Positions 1 to 9,192 are shown, counted from the first letter of the stretch. The stretch is DNA of 64,000 nucleotides from Streptomyces mirabilis (GCF_039503195.1 NZ_JBCJKP010000001.1:1674001-1738000); one strand, 5' to 3'. Numbers and translations are program-made. Notes: generated by a model from the sequence alone, not told the origin.

Positions 1-1434
1 GCGCCGGTCGCTGAGCTTGAGGACGTCGAAGCCCTTGGCGATGTCGTTCGAGTAGATGTAGCCGTTGTAGTAGTACGCCGACCAGGAGCCGCCGACCGTG
101 AGCTTGTCGGTGGTCAGCGGTCCGCGCTCGAAGTAGGCGATCTCCTTGGGGTTCGAGGAGTCGGTGAAGTCCCAGACGGAGACACCGCCCTGATACCAGG
201 CCTGGACCATGAGGTCCTTGCCCTTGACGGGGATCAGCGAGCCGTTGTGGGCCACGCAGTTCTCGGTGTCGGCCTGGTGGCGGGGGATCTTGAAGTAGTT
301 CTTGAAGACGAGCTTGCGCTGGTCGCCCTTGCCGACGATGTCGTAGATGCCGTCGGCGCCGCGGTTCGGACCGATGGCCGCGTTGCAGGTGGCCGCCCCA
401 CCACCGCCCAACTCGTCGGTGAACACGACCTTGTTCGCCTTCTGGTTGAAGGTCGCCGAGTGCCAGAACGCGAAGTTGACGTTGTCCTCGACCTGGTCGA
501 TGACCTTCGGGTGCTCCGGGTCCTTGATGGAGAACAGGATGCCGTCGCCCATGCAGGCACCGGCGGCCAGGTCCTTGGAGGGCAGGACCGTGATGTCGTG
601 GCAGCCGGTGGTCTTGGAGACGCCCGGGTTGGTGGGCGCGCCCGGGTTGCCGCCGCCGTCCGGTCCCTCGCCCGGGAACAGCACCGGGAAGTTCACCACC
701 GCGGCCTTCTCAGGGGCTTTGCGCGGCACCTTGATGACCGAGATGCCGTCGTGCGGGGGCTGGCAGTCGGGGAAGGTGGCGCTCGGCGAGTACGAGGCGA
801 CGTAGATGTAGACGTTCTTGCGCTCGGGCACCAGCGTGTGGGTGTGCGAGCCGCAGGCGGTCTCCACGGCGGCGACGTACTTCGGGTTCGCCTTGTCGGT
901 GATGTCGAAGACCTTCATGCCCTCCCACGAGGACTTCTCGGTCGCGGGCTGCGTGGTGCTGTTGCAGGAGTTGTCGCTGCGCGAGGAGTCGGTGGACAGG
1001 AAGAGCAGGTTGCCGGAGACGGAGACGTCGTTCTGCGAGCCCGGGCAGAGCACCTGCGCCACCGTCCTGGGCGCCTTCGGGTTGCTGATGTCGAAGATGC
1101 GGAAGCCGTCGTAGTTGCCGGCGAAGGCGTACTCGCCCTGGAAGGCGAGGTCGGAATTGGTGCCGGGCAGCGCGTCCTTGGGGATGTTGGTGAGGTGTTC
1201 GATGTTGTCGGAGTGGACGATCTCGTCCTGCCCGGGTATCTCGCCGTTCGCGATCGCCGTTCTGGTCTCGACGGCGTCACTGCGGGACACCTTCTCCGGA
1301 ACGGCGGGGCCGTCCCCGGGATCGGGGGTCGCGGCCGCCGGGCCGGCCGTGAGCAGCGCGGCCAGGAGTCCGGCCGCGGCTGCGGCAACTCCCAGGCGTC
1401 TGCGCCGCGTTCGGGGATCGATCAACAGGGTCAC
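1..1434 (-). CDS. Secreted LVIVD repeat protein, 3' end beyond the window
   Basis: The visible part is 478 codons with no stop before base 1. The N-terminus has an arginine-rich head and a long alanine/leucine core ending in a GPAAAA-type cleavage site, so it is probably secreted. The rest carries repeats of the LVIVD beta-propeller kind, for example FRIFDISNP and MKVFDITDKANP, where a strand leading to 'DI' is followed by 'NP'. GTG at 1434 is chosen because GGGAGGA lies just upstream (about 1439-1445) and the signal peptide starts there. Function is unknown; such propellers usually act extracellularly in binding. The dyad CCGTTC (1452-1457) / GAACGG (1464-1469) lies in its leader. Confidence 0.85.
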   Translation of the reverse strand, partial: MTLLIDPRTRRRRLGVAAAAAGLLAALLTAGPAAATPDPGDGPAVPEKVSRSDAVETRTAIANGEIPGQDEIVHSDNIEHLTNIPKDALPGTNSDLAFQGEYAFAGNYDGFRIFDISNPKAPRTVAQVLCPGSQNDVSVSGNLLFLSTDSSRSDNSCNSTTQPATEKSSWEGMKVFDITDKANPKYVAAVETACGSHTHTLVPERKNVYIYVASYSPSATFPDCQPPHDGISVIKVPRKAPEKAAVVNFPVLFPGEGPDGGGNPGAPTNPGVSKTTGCHDITVLPSKDLAAGACMGDGILFSIKDPEHPKVIDQVEDNVNFAFWHSATFNQKANKVVFTDELGGGGAATCNAAIGPNRGADGIYDIVGKGDQRKLVFKNYFKIPRHQADTENCVAHNGSLIPVKGKDLMVQAWYQGGVSVWDFTDSSNPKEIAYFERGPLTTDKLTVGGSWSAYYYNGYIYSNDIAKGFDVLKLSDRR

Positions 1435-1628
1435 TGCGTCCTCCCTTGTAGCCGTTCGCAGTTGAACGGTTCACGGACCCCAGAAGTATCGTCCGACCCA
1501 TGCGCTGATCAACAGATGGCAACGCACTCGTAATGAAGGTTTTCGATCAGTAACGTTCACCGGCGTGCTAGGACGGTCATGAAACACCCGTGAGGTGTCC
1601 GGCGATTCATGTGCCCCTGGAGGTCGAT

Positions 1629-2312
1629 GTGTTGCTCCGTCGTACGTCCCGCGCGTCCCGTACGCCCCGCACATGCCGTGCGCTCCTGGGCGCGGTCTCG
1701 CTGGCGGTCGCCGCGCTCGCGCTCGGGGGCTGCGACTCCGGCTCGGCTTCCGCGCCCAAGTCCGCGGGGACGAGCGGGCCTTCGGTGATCGCCCCCGGCA
1801 AGCCGGGCGAGGCGGCCGAGACACTCTCGGCCGCGGACGCCGCGAAGCAGCGCAACGAGGACGACTCCCCCAACACGGCGGACTTCGCCTACGCGCGGAT
1901 GATGATCGAACATCACACCCAGGCCCTGGAGATGACCGCGCTCGCCCCCCAGCAGGCAGCGTCGGGTCAGGTGAAGCGGCTCGCGGCGCGGATCGCGGCC
2001 GCGCAGGGGCCGGAGATCACCACGATGAAGGGCTGGCTCACGGCCCACCACGGCGACGAGCGGGCAACGGAGCACCGGCACGAGGCGATGCCCGGCATGG
2101 CGACCGAGGCACAGCTGAGGGAGTTGCGCGCGGCGCGGGGCAAGACCTTCGACACGCTCTTCCTGAAGCTGATGATCACACATCACGACGGGGCGATCAC
2201 CATGGCCACGGAGGTGAAGGCCCAGGGCAACAACATCCAGGTCGAGGAGATGGCCGACGACGTGATCGCCCAGCAGACGAGCGAGATCAGCAGGATGCGC
2301 GCGTTGCGGTGA
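1629..2312 (+). CDS. DUF305 lipoprotein
   Basis: A 227-residue exported protein. After a basic head, a hydrophobic core ends in the lipobox LALGGC, so it should be a lipoprotein. The mature part has the two His-His motifs of DUF305: MMIEHHTQALEM in the first half and LMITHHDGAITM in the second. The fold is ferritin-like and related proteins are often linked with metal handling, but no substrate is established. GTG at 1629 is preferred because GGAGG (1619-1623) sits five bases before it; an in-frame GTG at 1590 would add 13 residues in front of the signal peptide. It is divergent from the LVIVD gene, with a 194-bp gap. Confidence 0.87.
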   Translation: MLLRRTSRASRTPRTCRALLGAVSLAVAALALGGCDSGSASAPKSAGTSGPSVIAPGKPGEAAETLSAADAAKQRNEDDSPNTADFAYARMMIEHHTQALEMTALAPQQAASGQVKRLAARIAAAQGPEITTMKGWLTAHHGDERATEHRHEAMPGMATEAQLRELRAARGKTFDTLFLKLMITHHDGAITMATEVKAQGNNIQVEEMADDVIAQQTSEISRMRALR

Positions 2313-2499
2313 CACTCGGAGACACCTCTGACGACCGCCGGAACGATCACCACATGTATTCATGTCATGACTTTCCGTGCGGAGGAACCCGTACGCGTAT
2401 GCCGCGCGCCGCACCCTGTCAGCGGAGCGTCGGTGGTGCGATGCTGGAGCCATCAGCGATCTCCTCGAGCTGTTCGGGTTTCGGATTGGGAGTTCCGCC

Positions 2500-3858
2500 G
2501 TGCTGCATGTCGCCGTCGTCGGCTCGGGGCCCAGCGGGGTCTACACCGCTCAGAGCCTCGTCCAGAGCGGGCTGTCCGAGGTCCGGGTGGACGTCCTGGA
2601 CCGGCTGCCGTGCCCGTACGGCCTGGTGCGCTACGGCGTGGCGCCGGACCACGAGAAGATCAAGTCGCTGCAGAACAATCTGCGGGCGGTCCTGGAGGAC
2701 GAGCGGGTGCGGTTCCTGGGCGGTGTCCAGGTCGGCCCGGGCGGGGTGCCCGTGACCCGGCTGCGGGAGCTGTACCACGCGGTGGTCTACTGCGTGGGCG
2801 CCGCCACCGACCGCCATCTCGGAGTGCCGGGCGAGGAGCTGTCGGGCAGCTGGTCGGCGACCGAGTTCGTGTCCTGGTACAGCGCGCACCCCGACTCCGC
2901 CACCGACGGCTTCGTGCTCGGCGCGCGCTCGGCGGTGGTCGTCGGCGTCGGGAACGTCGCCGTGGACGTGACCCGAATGCTGGCCCGCGGCGCGTCCGAG
3001 CTGAGCCCCACGGACGTGCCGCAGGCGGCGCTGAGCGCGCTGGCCGCGAGCAAGGTGACCGAGATCAGCATGATCGGGCGGCGCGGTCCCTCGCAGGCCC
3101 GGTTCACCACCAAGGAACTGCGCGAGCTCGGCTCACTACCGGATACCGAAGTCGTGGTGGATCCCGAGGAGTTGGCGCTCGATCCGCAGTACGCCGACCC
3201 GTCGGACCTGCCCGCCGCGCAGCGCCGCAACGTGGAGGTGCTGCGGGGGTGGGCCGCCACGCCGGCGCAGGACCGGGCCCGCCGGATCCGGCTGCGCTTC
3301 TTCCTGCGCCCGGTCGAGCTGCTTCCCGACGAGGGCGACCGCACCCGGGTGGGCGCGGTGCGCTTCGAGCGCACGGCGCCCGACGGGCACGGCGGGGTGA
3401 CGGGCACGGGACGGTACGAGGACATCGAGGCGCAGTTGGTGCTGCGCTCGGTCGGCTATCGGGGCGTCCCGCTCGAAGGACTGCCCTTCGACACGGACCA
3501 CGGCACGGTGCCGCACCGCGCGGGCCGGGTGCTGCGGGACGGCGTGGTCGCGCCGGGCGAGTATGTGGCGGGCTGGATCAAGCGGGGCCCGACCGGTGTC
3601 ATCGGCACCAACCGCCCGTGCGCCAAGGAGACGGTGACCTCGCTCGTCGAGGACGCTCCCGAACTCATGCGACGGGAGCTGGCCGAGGATCCCCTCGCGG
3701 CGCTGCGGGCGGCCGGGGCCACACCGGTTCCGTGGGCCGGATGGGAGGCGATCGAGCGGGCGGAGGCGGAGCTCGGGGCCTCGCTCGGACGGGGTGTGGT
3801 CAAGCTGCCCGACTGGACGTCGCTGCTGGCGGCGGCGCGGACGGCGACTTCGCACTAG
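2500..3858 (+). CDS. fprA: Ferredoxin/flavodoxin-NADP+ reductase, FprA type
   Basis: A 452-residue FAD- and NADPH-binding flavoprotein that moves electrons between NADPH and ferredoxin, for example to supply cytochrome P450s. The FAD-binding GSGPSGVYTA is at the N-terminus, the NADP-binding GVGNVAVDVTRML follows near residue 150, and the C-terminal GWIKRGPTGVIGTNR is characteristic of the adrenodoxin-reductase-like FprA family. Length fits the family (about 450-460). GTG at 2500 is chosen because GGGAG lies at 2488-2492 and the Rossmann strand begins directly after it; a longer frame from 2377 adds residues of no family likeness. No ferredoxin or P450 gene is adjacent. Confidence 0.9.
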   Translation: MLHVAVVGSGPSGVYTAQSLVQSGLSEVRVDVLDRLPCPYGLVRYGVAPDHEKIKSLQNNLRAVLEDERVRFLGGVQVGPGGVPVTRLRELYHAVVYCVGAATDRHLGVPGEELSGSWSATEFVSWYSAHPDSATDGFVLGARSAVVVGVGNVAVDVTRMLARGASELSPTDVPQAALSALAASKVTEISMIGRRGPSQARFTTKELRELGSLPDTEVVVDPEELALDPQYADPSDLPAAQRRNVEVLRGWAATPAQDRARRIRLRFFLRPVELLPDEGDRTRVGAVRFERTAPDGHGGVTGTGRYEDIEAQLVLRSVGYRGVPLEGLPFDTDHGTVPHRAGRVLRDGVVAPGEYVAGWIKRGPTGVIGTNRPCAKETVTSLVEDAPELMRRELAEDPLAALRAAGATPVPWAGWEAIERAEAELGASLGRGVVKLPDWTSLLAAARTATSH

Positions 3859-4020
3859 CGCGTCTCCGGCGGGGTCGGGCGCGACTCGGTGGGCATGACA
3901 CATAGCGGCAACGGGCCGGAAATCAACAAACTGTTCAAGCCCCTTACGGTCTCGTGCTGTTCGGACGTTGCTCGCGTCGTCCGGCCGTCCCCGTCCCCAC
4001 CCGCCGCTCCTGGAGTGCCC

Positions 4021-5379
4021 ATGACGACCACCGCACCCGCGCATCCCGTGCATCCCGTCGACGAGGTCCCACCCGTACGCCACCTGGCCGCCTTCGGGCT
4101 CCAGCATGTGCTCGCGATGTACGCGGGCGCGGTGGCCGTGCCGCTGATCGTGGGCGGGGCGATGAAGCTCTCGCCTGCCGACCTCGCGTATCTGATCACC
4201 GCGGACCTGCTGGTGTGCGGTATCGCGACCCTCATCCAGTGCGTGGGCTTCTGGCGGTTCGGTGTACGACTGCCGATCATGCAGGGCTGCACCTTCGCGG
4301 CGGTCTCGCCGATGGTCCTGATCGGGACGACGGGCGGCGGGCTGCCCGCGATCTACGGATCGGTGATCGTCGCGGGGCTCGCGATCGTGTTGCTGGCGCC
4401 GGTCTTCGGCAGGCTGCTGCGCTTCTTCCCGCCACTGGTCACGGGCACCGTCATCCTGATCATCGGGGTCTCGCTGCTGCCGGTCGCGGGCAACTGGGCG
4501 GCGGGCGGAGTGGGCGCGAAGGACTTCGGGGAACCGAAGAACCTGGCGCTCGCGGGCTTCGTCCTGGCCGTGGTGCTGGCTGTGCAACGGTTCGCGCCGC
4601 CCTTCCTGGGCCGGGTCGCGGTGCTCGTCGGCATCGCGGTGGGCCTCGCCGTGGCGGTGCCGTTCGGGTTCACGGACTTCGGCGGGGTCGGGGACGCCGA
4701 CTGGCTCGGGATCAGCACGCCGTTCCACTTCGGCACTCCCACGTTCCACGTCTCCGCGATCGTGTCGATGCTGGTCGTGGCGCTGGTGACGATGACGGAG
4801 ACGACCGGTGACCTCATCGCGGTCGGCGAGATGACCGACCGGAAGGTCGAGCCGCGCACGCTGGCCGACGGTCTGCGCGCCGACGGTCTCTCCACGGTGC
4901 TCGGCGGTGTGTTCAACACCTTCCCCTACACGGCGTTCGCGCAGAACGTGGGTCTGGTCGGCATGACCCGGGTGCGCAGCCGCTGGGTGGTGGCGACCGC
5001 GGGCGGCATTCTCGTCCTGCTCGGTCTGCTGCCCAAGCTGGGCGCGGTGGTCGCGGCGGTACCGGCACCGGTCCTTGGCGGCGCGGGTCTGGTGATGTTC
5101 GGGACGGTCGCCGCGAGCGGGCTGCGGACGCTGGCCGAGGTGGACTTCAAGGGCAACAACAACCTGACGGTGGTGGCCGTCTCGGTCGCCGTGGGCATGC
5201 TCCCCGTCGGCGTGCCGACGGTCTACGCGAAGTTCCCCGACTGGTTCCAGACGGTGATGAACAGCGGGATCAGCGCCGGGTGCCTGACGGCGATCGTCCT
5301 GAACCTGCTCTTCAACCACCTGCCGGGGAAGGCGGGTTCGGCCGGGTCCGCCGCCGAACCGAAGGCCGCCTCGGTCTGA
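4021..5379 (+). CDS. NCS2 family purine (urate/xanthine) permease
   Basis: A 452-residue integral membrane protein with about 12-14 hydrophobic segments. The NCS2/NAT signature QNVGLVGMTR is present, as is TMTETTGDLIAVGEM, where acidic residues bind the nucleobase. The family couples uptake of uracil, xanthine or urate to protons or sodium; the sequence is closer to the urate/xanthine branch than to UraA, which is an inference. ATG at 4021 follows TGGAG at 4011-4015. A xanthine dehydrogenase operon lies at the other end of the window, so a joint role in purine use is possible. The gene runs tail to tail with the ArsR-like gene, 22 bp apart. Confidence 0.9.
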   Translation: MTTTAPAHPVHPVDEVPPVRHLAAFGLQHVLAMYAGAVAVPLIVGGAMKLSPADLAYLITADLLVCGIATLIQCVGFWRFGVRLPIMQGCTFAAVSPMVLIGTTGGGLPAIYGSVIVAGLAIVLLAPVFGRLLRFFPPLVTGTVILIIGVSLLPVAGNWAAGGVGAKDFGEPKNLALAGFVLAVVLAVQRFAPPFLGRVAVLVGIAVGLAVAVPFGFTDFGGVGDADWLGISTPFHFGTPTFHVSAIVSMLVVALVTMTETTGDLIAVGEMTDRKVEPRTLADGLRADGLSTVLGGVFNTFPYTAFAQNVGLVGMTRVRSRWVVATAGGILVLLGLLPKLGAVVAAVPAPVLGGAGLVMFGTVAASGLRTLAEVDFKGNNNLTVVAVSVAVGMLPVGVPTVYAKFPDWFQTVMNSGISAGCLTAIVLNLLFNHLPGKAGSAGSAAEPKAASV

Positions 5380-5401
5380 TCCCCACCGGTCGCCCGGCCG
5401 G

Positions 5402-5776
5402 TCACCCAGCCGTGCGCCGAGGTTCACCGAGCCGCTCACCCTGCCGCTCGATCGCGGCGAGGACGCTGTCGAGGAACCCGGGGAACAGCGCGTCCAGGTC
5501 GGCTCCGCGCAGGGCGTTCATCTTGGCCGTTCCCCGGTAGACCTGCCGGATCACCCCGCTCTCACGGAGCACCCGGAAGTGGTGCGTGGTGGTGGACTTG
5601 GTGACCGGCAGGTCGAAGTGCGAACAGGAGAGCTCGTCGCCGACGGCGGCGAGCTCGCGCACGATCCGAAGCCGCATGGGGTCGGAGAGCGCGTGCAGCA
5701 CCGACTCCAGGCGGATCTCCGCACGTACGGGGTGCGGCAGGTCACGGCTGCTGCCGGCGGGGTCTGCGGTCGTCAC
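5402..5776 (-). CDS. ArsR-like winged-helix repressor
   Basis: A 124-residue regulator. The ALSDPMRLRIVREL stretch followed by TKSTTTHHFRVLRESGV is the ArsR-type winged helix with its recognition helix. No CxCxxC metal site is visible, so the ligand is more likely a small molecule or redox state than arsenite. GTG at 5776 has GGAG a few bases upstream; an ATG at 5846 would add 23 residues and would read through the 18-bp direct repeat, so it is disfavoured. It is divergent from the old yellow enzyme gene, and the shared intergenic region has an inverted repeat over a likely -35 element. The usual arrangement is that the repressor controls its neighbour. Confidence 0.85.
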   Translation of the reverse strand: MTTADPAGSSRDLPHPVRAEIRLESVLHALSDPMRLRIVRELAAVGDELSCSHFDLPVTKSTTTHHFRVLRESGVIRQVYRGTAKMNALRGADLDALFPGFLDSVLAAIERQGERLGEPRRTAG

Positions 5777-5786
5777 GGTGGCTCCA

Positions 5787-5823
5787 CTTCGTCCAGGAAC
5801 CTCATCTTCGTCCAGGAACCTCA
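5787..5823. repeat. 18-bp direct repeat, period 19
   Basis: CTTCGTCCAGGAACCTCA occurs at 5787-5804 and again at 5806-5823, identical and separated by one T. It lies just upstream of the GTG start of the ArsR-like gene, within its leader. Confidence 0.9.
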
Positions 5824-5848
5824 GTCTACGAGGATTGTTCGACATCTC

Positions 5849-5886
5849 TCGTAGTTTGACACATGCCGTACTACGATGCCTATCGT
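5849..5886 (+). promoter_or_regulatory. Inverted-repeat operator and likely promoter of the old yellow enzyme gene
   Basis: TCGTAGT (5849-5855) and ACTACGA (5870-5876) form perfect 7-bp arms 14 bp apart. Between them is TTGACA (5856-5861), a consensus -35 hexamer, with TATCGT (5881-5886) 19 bp downstream as a possible -10. Binding to the arms would cover the -35. The size suits a dimeric winged-helix repressor; the ArsR-like protein encoded next door is the obvious candidate by position. Confidence 0.6.
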
Positions 5887-5926
5887 ACGAGGAGCAGCTC
5901 GGCACCCTCGACGAACGGAGTCCGCC

Positions 5927-7006
5927 GTGAGCACGCTCTTCGAGCCCTTGACCCTGCGCGAGGTGACCATCCCGAACCGGGTGTGGATGCCCCCGATGTG
6001 CCAGTACTCGGCCGCGCCGGAGGGACCCTCGACGGGCGCGCCGAACGACTGGCACTTCGCCCACTACGCCGCCCGCGCCACCGGCGGCACGGGGCTGATC
6101 GTCGTCGAGGCCACCGCCGTCTCCCCCGAGGGCCGGATCAGCCCCTACGACCTGGGCATCTGGAACGACACCCAGGTCGAGGCCTTCCGCAGGATCACGC
6201 GCTTCCTCCGGAGCCAGGGCACCGTGCCCGCGATCCAGCTCGTGCACAGCGGCCGCAAGGCCTCCACCGACCGTCCCTGGAAGGGCGGCGCGCCGGTCGG
6301 CGAGGACGCGTACGGCTGGCAGCCGCTCGCTCCGAGCGCGCTGGCCTTCGACGAGCGGCACCCGGTGCCGACCGAGCTGACCGTGGCCGGGATCCGGGAG
6401 ATCGTGGGCCAGTTCGCGGACGCGGCGCGGCGCGCGCTGGACGCCGGTTTCGAGATCGCCGAGATCCACGGCGCCCACGGATACCTCGTCAACGAGTTCC
6501 TCTCCCCGCACTCCAACCGCCGCACCGACGCGTACGGCGGCTCGTACGAGAACCGTGTCCGCTTCGCCCTCGAGGTCGTGGACGCCGTGCGGGAGGTGTG
6601 GCCCGACGACAAGCCGCTGTTCTTCCGGATCTCCGCCACCGACTGGCTGGAGGAGGGCGGCTGGAGCGCCGACGACACCGTCCGCTTCGCGGGCGAGCTG
6701 CGCGCACACGGCATCGACCTGCTCGACGTCTCCACCGGCGGCAACGTCTCGGGCGTACGCATTCCGGTCGGGCCGGGTTACCAAGTCCCCTTCGCCGCCC
6801 GGGTCAAGGCGGAGACCTCGCTGCCCGTCGCCGCCGTCGGTCTCATCACCGACGCCGAGCAGGCCGCGAAGATCCTCGCCAACGACGAGGCCGACGCCGT
6901 GCTGCTGGGACGCGAGTTGTTGCGCAACCCCTCGTTCGCGCGCCTGGCGGCCCGTGAACTGGGCGCGGAGGTCCACGTCCCCGACCAGTACCACCGCTCC
7001 GTGTAG
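5927..7006 (+). CDS. Old yellow enzyme, YqjM-type NADPH:flavin oxidoreductase / ene-reductase
   Basis: A 359-residue FMN enzyme that reduces activated C=C bonds of enones and similar electrophiles with NAD(P)H. Family signs are PPMCQYS near the N-terminus (the YqjM-class cysteine), LVHSGRKAS, and EIHGAHGYLVNEFLSP followed by RTDAYGGSYENR. Length matches YqjM-type enzymes. GTG at 5927 is chosen because CGGAG (5916-5920) is six bases upstream and the protein then begins with the typical LFEPLTLREVTIPNR. It is divergent from the ArsR-like gene and probably controlled by it, perhaps in response to electrophiles or quinones. Confidence 0.92.
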   Translation: MSTLFEPLTLREVTIPNRVWMPPMCQYSAAPEGPSTGAPNDWHFAHYAARATGGTGLIVVEATAVSPEGRISPYDLGIWNDTQVEAFRRITRFLRSQGTVPAIQLVHSGRKASTDRPWKGGAPVGEDAYGWQPLAPSALAFDERHPVPTELTVAGIREIVGQFADAARRALDAGFEIAEIHGAHGYLVNEFLSPHSNRRTDAYGGSYENRVRFALEVVDAVREVWPDDKPLFFRISATDWLEEGGWSADDTVRFAGELRAHGIDLLDVSTGGNVSGVRIPVGPGYQVPFAARVKAETSLPVAAVGLITDAEQAAKILANDEADAVLLGRELLRNPSFARLAARELGAEVHVPDQYHRSV

Positions 7007-7053
7007 AGGTACCGCCACCCCGCCGTACCACCACCCCGCGCGGCCGTTCCGGA

Positions 7054-7069
7054 GCACGCCCTAGCGTGC
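7054..7069. terminator. Small hairpin between convergent genes
   Basis: GCACGC (7054-7059) and GCGTGC (7064-7069) form a 6-bp stem with a CCTA loop. The loop contains the stop codon of the PucR-type gene. It could stop transcription from both sides; there is no T tract. Confidence 0.4.
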
Positions 7070-8089
7070 CGCGTTCCGGTGCAACCGTCTTAGGACCAGC
7101 GCCAGTTGGAGGCGGAGCCGGCCGTGCGGGTCCTGGACCGGCCAGTCGAGCCAGTGCTCGGCCTGGACGAGGCGGTCCTGGAGTGTGGAGTGGTGCACGT
7201 TCAGCTCCGCCGCGGCGGCGCGCAGACTCGTGCTGAAGGCGACCGCGTTCAGCGTGCTCGCCGCCCAGGGGGCCGTCGCGACGGCGTGTTCGAGGGCGCG
7301 GACGTCGGGGACGGGTTCCGTGGTCGGGCCGACCGTGTCCGCGAGCAGCGCGAGGCCGCCCAGCTCGTCCGCGTACACCGTGCGGGGGCCGGGGTCCTGG
7401 TCGGTGCCCTCCGCGGTGAACCGCAGGGCGGTACGGGCGGCGGCCCACGAGGCCGGAAGGTCCCGTACGGGCACCGCGGGGCCGATGCCCGCGCGACGGC
7501 CACCGGTGGTGGGCGTGCTGTCGCCGGTGGCGGGCACCGCTTCGACGAGCGGGCCACCCTCGGCGGTCGCCACCACACGGGCGGCGGAGACGTTCCGCAG
7601 GCCGAGCCGGACGGCCGCCTGACGCCGGGCGTGCTCGGTGGCGGCGGCGTCCAGGAGCACCTCGACCGAGGCGGGGTCGGCCTGGCGGGCCTCCGCCGGC
7701 GCCCGCCCGCGGGTCCTGTCCAGCACCGCCCGGGCGGCGGCCGCGGCGCGCTCGAGGACCATCGCGTGGACCCCGTCGGAGACTCCTGTGCGCTCCAGCC
7801 AGACGGCAGGCGGTCCGTCCGGCGTCAAGGGGGCCGAGGGCCAGGCCGGGTCGAGCGGGCCGCCGTCGTCCCGGCGCGTTCCTTCGGCCTCGACCCGGAC
7901 ACGGACCCCGCGCTCCTCGTCGACGAGCCGAGCCGGGCAGCCGGACAGCACCGCCGCGCCCCGCACCAACGACTCCAGACCCGCCCGGCCCTCGATCAGC
8001 CGGTCGAAGTAGGCGATCACCTGGAGTGCGGCACCCGCGTCGGGGTCGAGCGCCGCGAGCCTGCCCGCCAGCTCCTTCACCGAACTCAC
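7061..8089 (-). CDS. PucR/CdaR-type helix-turn-helix regulator
   Basis: A 342-residue cytoplasmic regulator. The C-terminal part SLRAAAAELNVHHSTLQDRL is the PucR/CdaR helix-turn-helix, which in this family closes the protein. The upstream part has a GGDEF-like region without catalytic signature, and the N-terminus (about 20-120) looks like a small sensory domain. The start is uncertain: GTG at 8089 gives the longest frame but leaves only three bases after GAGG, while GTG at 8080 lies 12 bases from it. Targets are not evident; the esterase gene upstream on the same strand is about 100 bp away. PucR controls purine use in Bacillus, but nothing here ties this protein to the xdh operon. Confidence 0.8.
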   Translation of the reverse strand: MSSVKELAGRLAALDPDAGAALQVIAYFDRLIEGRAGLESLVRGAAVLSGCPARLVDEERGVRVRVEAEGTRRDDGGPLDPAWPSAPLTPDGPPAVWLERTGVSDGVHAMVLERAAAAARAVLDRTRGRAPAEARQADPASVEVLLDAAATEHARRQAAVRLGLRNVSAARVVATAEGGPLVEAVPATGDSTPTTGGRRAGIGPAVPVRDLPASWAAARTALRFTAEGTDQDPGPRTVYADELGGLALLADTVGPTTEPVPDVRALEHAVATAPWAASTLNAVAFSTSLRAAAAELNVHHSTLQDRLVQAEHWLDWPVQDPHGRLRLQLALVLRRLHRNAAR

Positions 8090-8187
8090 TCACCTCGCAC
8101 GGGCCACCGGAAAGCGTCGCCCCCTCATGCTCCGTCCTCCGGCGCCCGGTGCCAAGCCGTCACCGGCAGGAGGCCCGGTGGACGGGG

Positions 8188-9192
8188 TCAGTTCTCCAGG
8201 AGCCGGCGCAGCCAGCGCAGACGTGCGGCCTTGGTGTCCTGGGACAGGGCGGCCTGCGGCGCCATCAGGTCGTATCCGTGGAAGCCACCGGGCCACACGT
8301 GGAGTTCGGCCCGGCCGCCCGCCTGCCACAGGCCGCTCGCGTAGGCGACGGCCTCGTCCCGGAAGGTCTCGGCCGAGCCGACGTCGATGAAGGCCGGAGG
8401 CAGCCCGGAGAGGTCGTCGGCGCGGGCCGGGGCGGCGTAGGGAGAGACGTCCGGGCCGCCGCGGGCGTCACCGAGCAGGGCCGTCCACCCCATGTGGTTC
8501 GCCGCGCGGTCCCACACTCCGAGACCGGCCATCTGATGGCTGGAGGGGGTGTCGTTGCGGTCGTCGAGCATCGGGCACAGCAGCACCTGCCCCAGGAGCA
8601 CCGGTGTGCCGCGGTCCCGGGCGAGCAGGGCGACCGCCGCGGTCAGACCGCCCCCGGCGCTCGCGCCCGCGACGATGATCCGCTCGGGGTCGAACCCCAA
8701 TTCCCCGGCATGCTCGGCCGTCCACTTCAGTCCGGCGTAGCAGTCCTCGACGAGGGCCGGATGCGGGTGTTCGGGCGCGAGGCGGTACTCCACCGACACC
8801 ACGGCCGTGCCCAGCTCCTCGGCCCAGTCGAGCATTTCCCCGACACCGGTGCGGTTGTCGCCGATCACCATGCCGCCGCCGTGCACGTTGTAGACGACGG
8901 GCACGGCCGCGGCGGCCCGGGTCGGCCGGCAGATGAGCAGGGAGATGTCCGGTGCGCCCTGCGGCCCGGGCACCGTGCGCTCCTCCACCTCGAAGGCGCC
9001 GTCCCGGGTCAGGTCCAGGTCCGCCCCCTCGGACAGTGCGATGCCCTCGCGCAGCGCCGGGATCATCTCGATGCTGAACGAGGACGGCAGCTGTTCGCGG
9101 ATGATCTCGAGGGCGGCGGCGAGCTCCGGGTCGAACGGCGGGGGCGGCCCGATCCGGGAGCCCTGTGCCTCGGCGGACGGATTGGTGGTCAT
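8188..9192 (-). CDS. Alpha/beta hydrolase, hormone-sensitive-lipase-like esterase
   Basis: A 334-residue carboxylesterase. The oxyanion-hole motif HGGGMVIGD, the nucleophile elbow GASAGG (family GDSAGG), the acid region DVGSAETFRDE and the late histidine in GGFHGYD make up the catalytic set of the bacterial hormone-sensitive lipase family. There is no signal peptide, so it acts in the cytoplasm, probably on short acyl esters. ATG at 9192 follows GGGAGA; upstream in-frame starts lack a ribosome site. It lies 180 bp downstream of the response-regulator gene on the same strand, so co-transcription is possible but not clear. Confidence 0.9.
   Translation of the reverse strand: MTTNPSAEAQGSRIGPPPPFDPELAAALEIIREQLPSSFSIEMIPALREGIALSEGADLDLTRDGAFEVEERTVPGPQGAPDISLLICRPTRAAAAVPVVYNVHGGGMVIGDNRTGVGEMLDWAEELGTAVVSVEYRLAPEHPHPALVEDCYAGLKWTAEHAGELGFDPERIIVAGASAGGGLTAAVALLARDRGTPVLLGQVLLCPMLDDRNDTPSSHQMAGLGVWDRAANHMGWTALLGDARGGPDVSPYAAPARADDLSGLPPAFIDVGSAETFRDEAVAYASGLWQAGGRAELHVWPGGFHGYDLMAPQAALSQDTKAARLRWLRRLLEN

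Noticed and set aside
2352..2365. ACATG/CATGT inverted repeat before fprA
   Set aside because: The arms are only 5 bp in an AT-richer patch and could be chance; no second copy was seen.
3136..5439. Open reading frame of 767 codons on the minus strand
   Set aside because: It lies opposite fprA and the NCS2 permease gene, is Arg/His/Asp-rich without any family likeness, and results from the low stop frequency of GC-rich DNA.
7061..8089. PucR-type protein as regulator of the xdh operon
   Set aside because: They are over 50 kb apart and no shared motif was noticed; the family name alone does not support the link.
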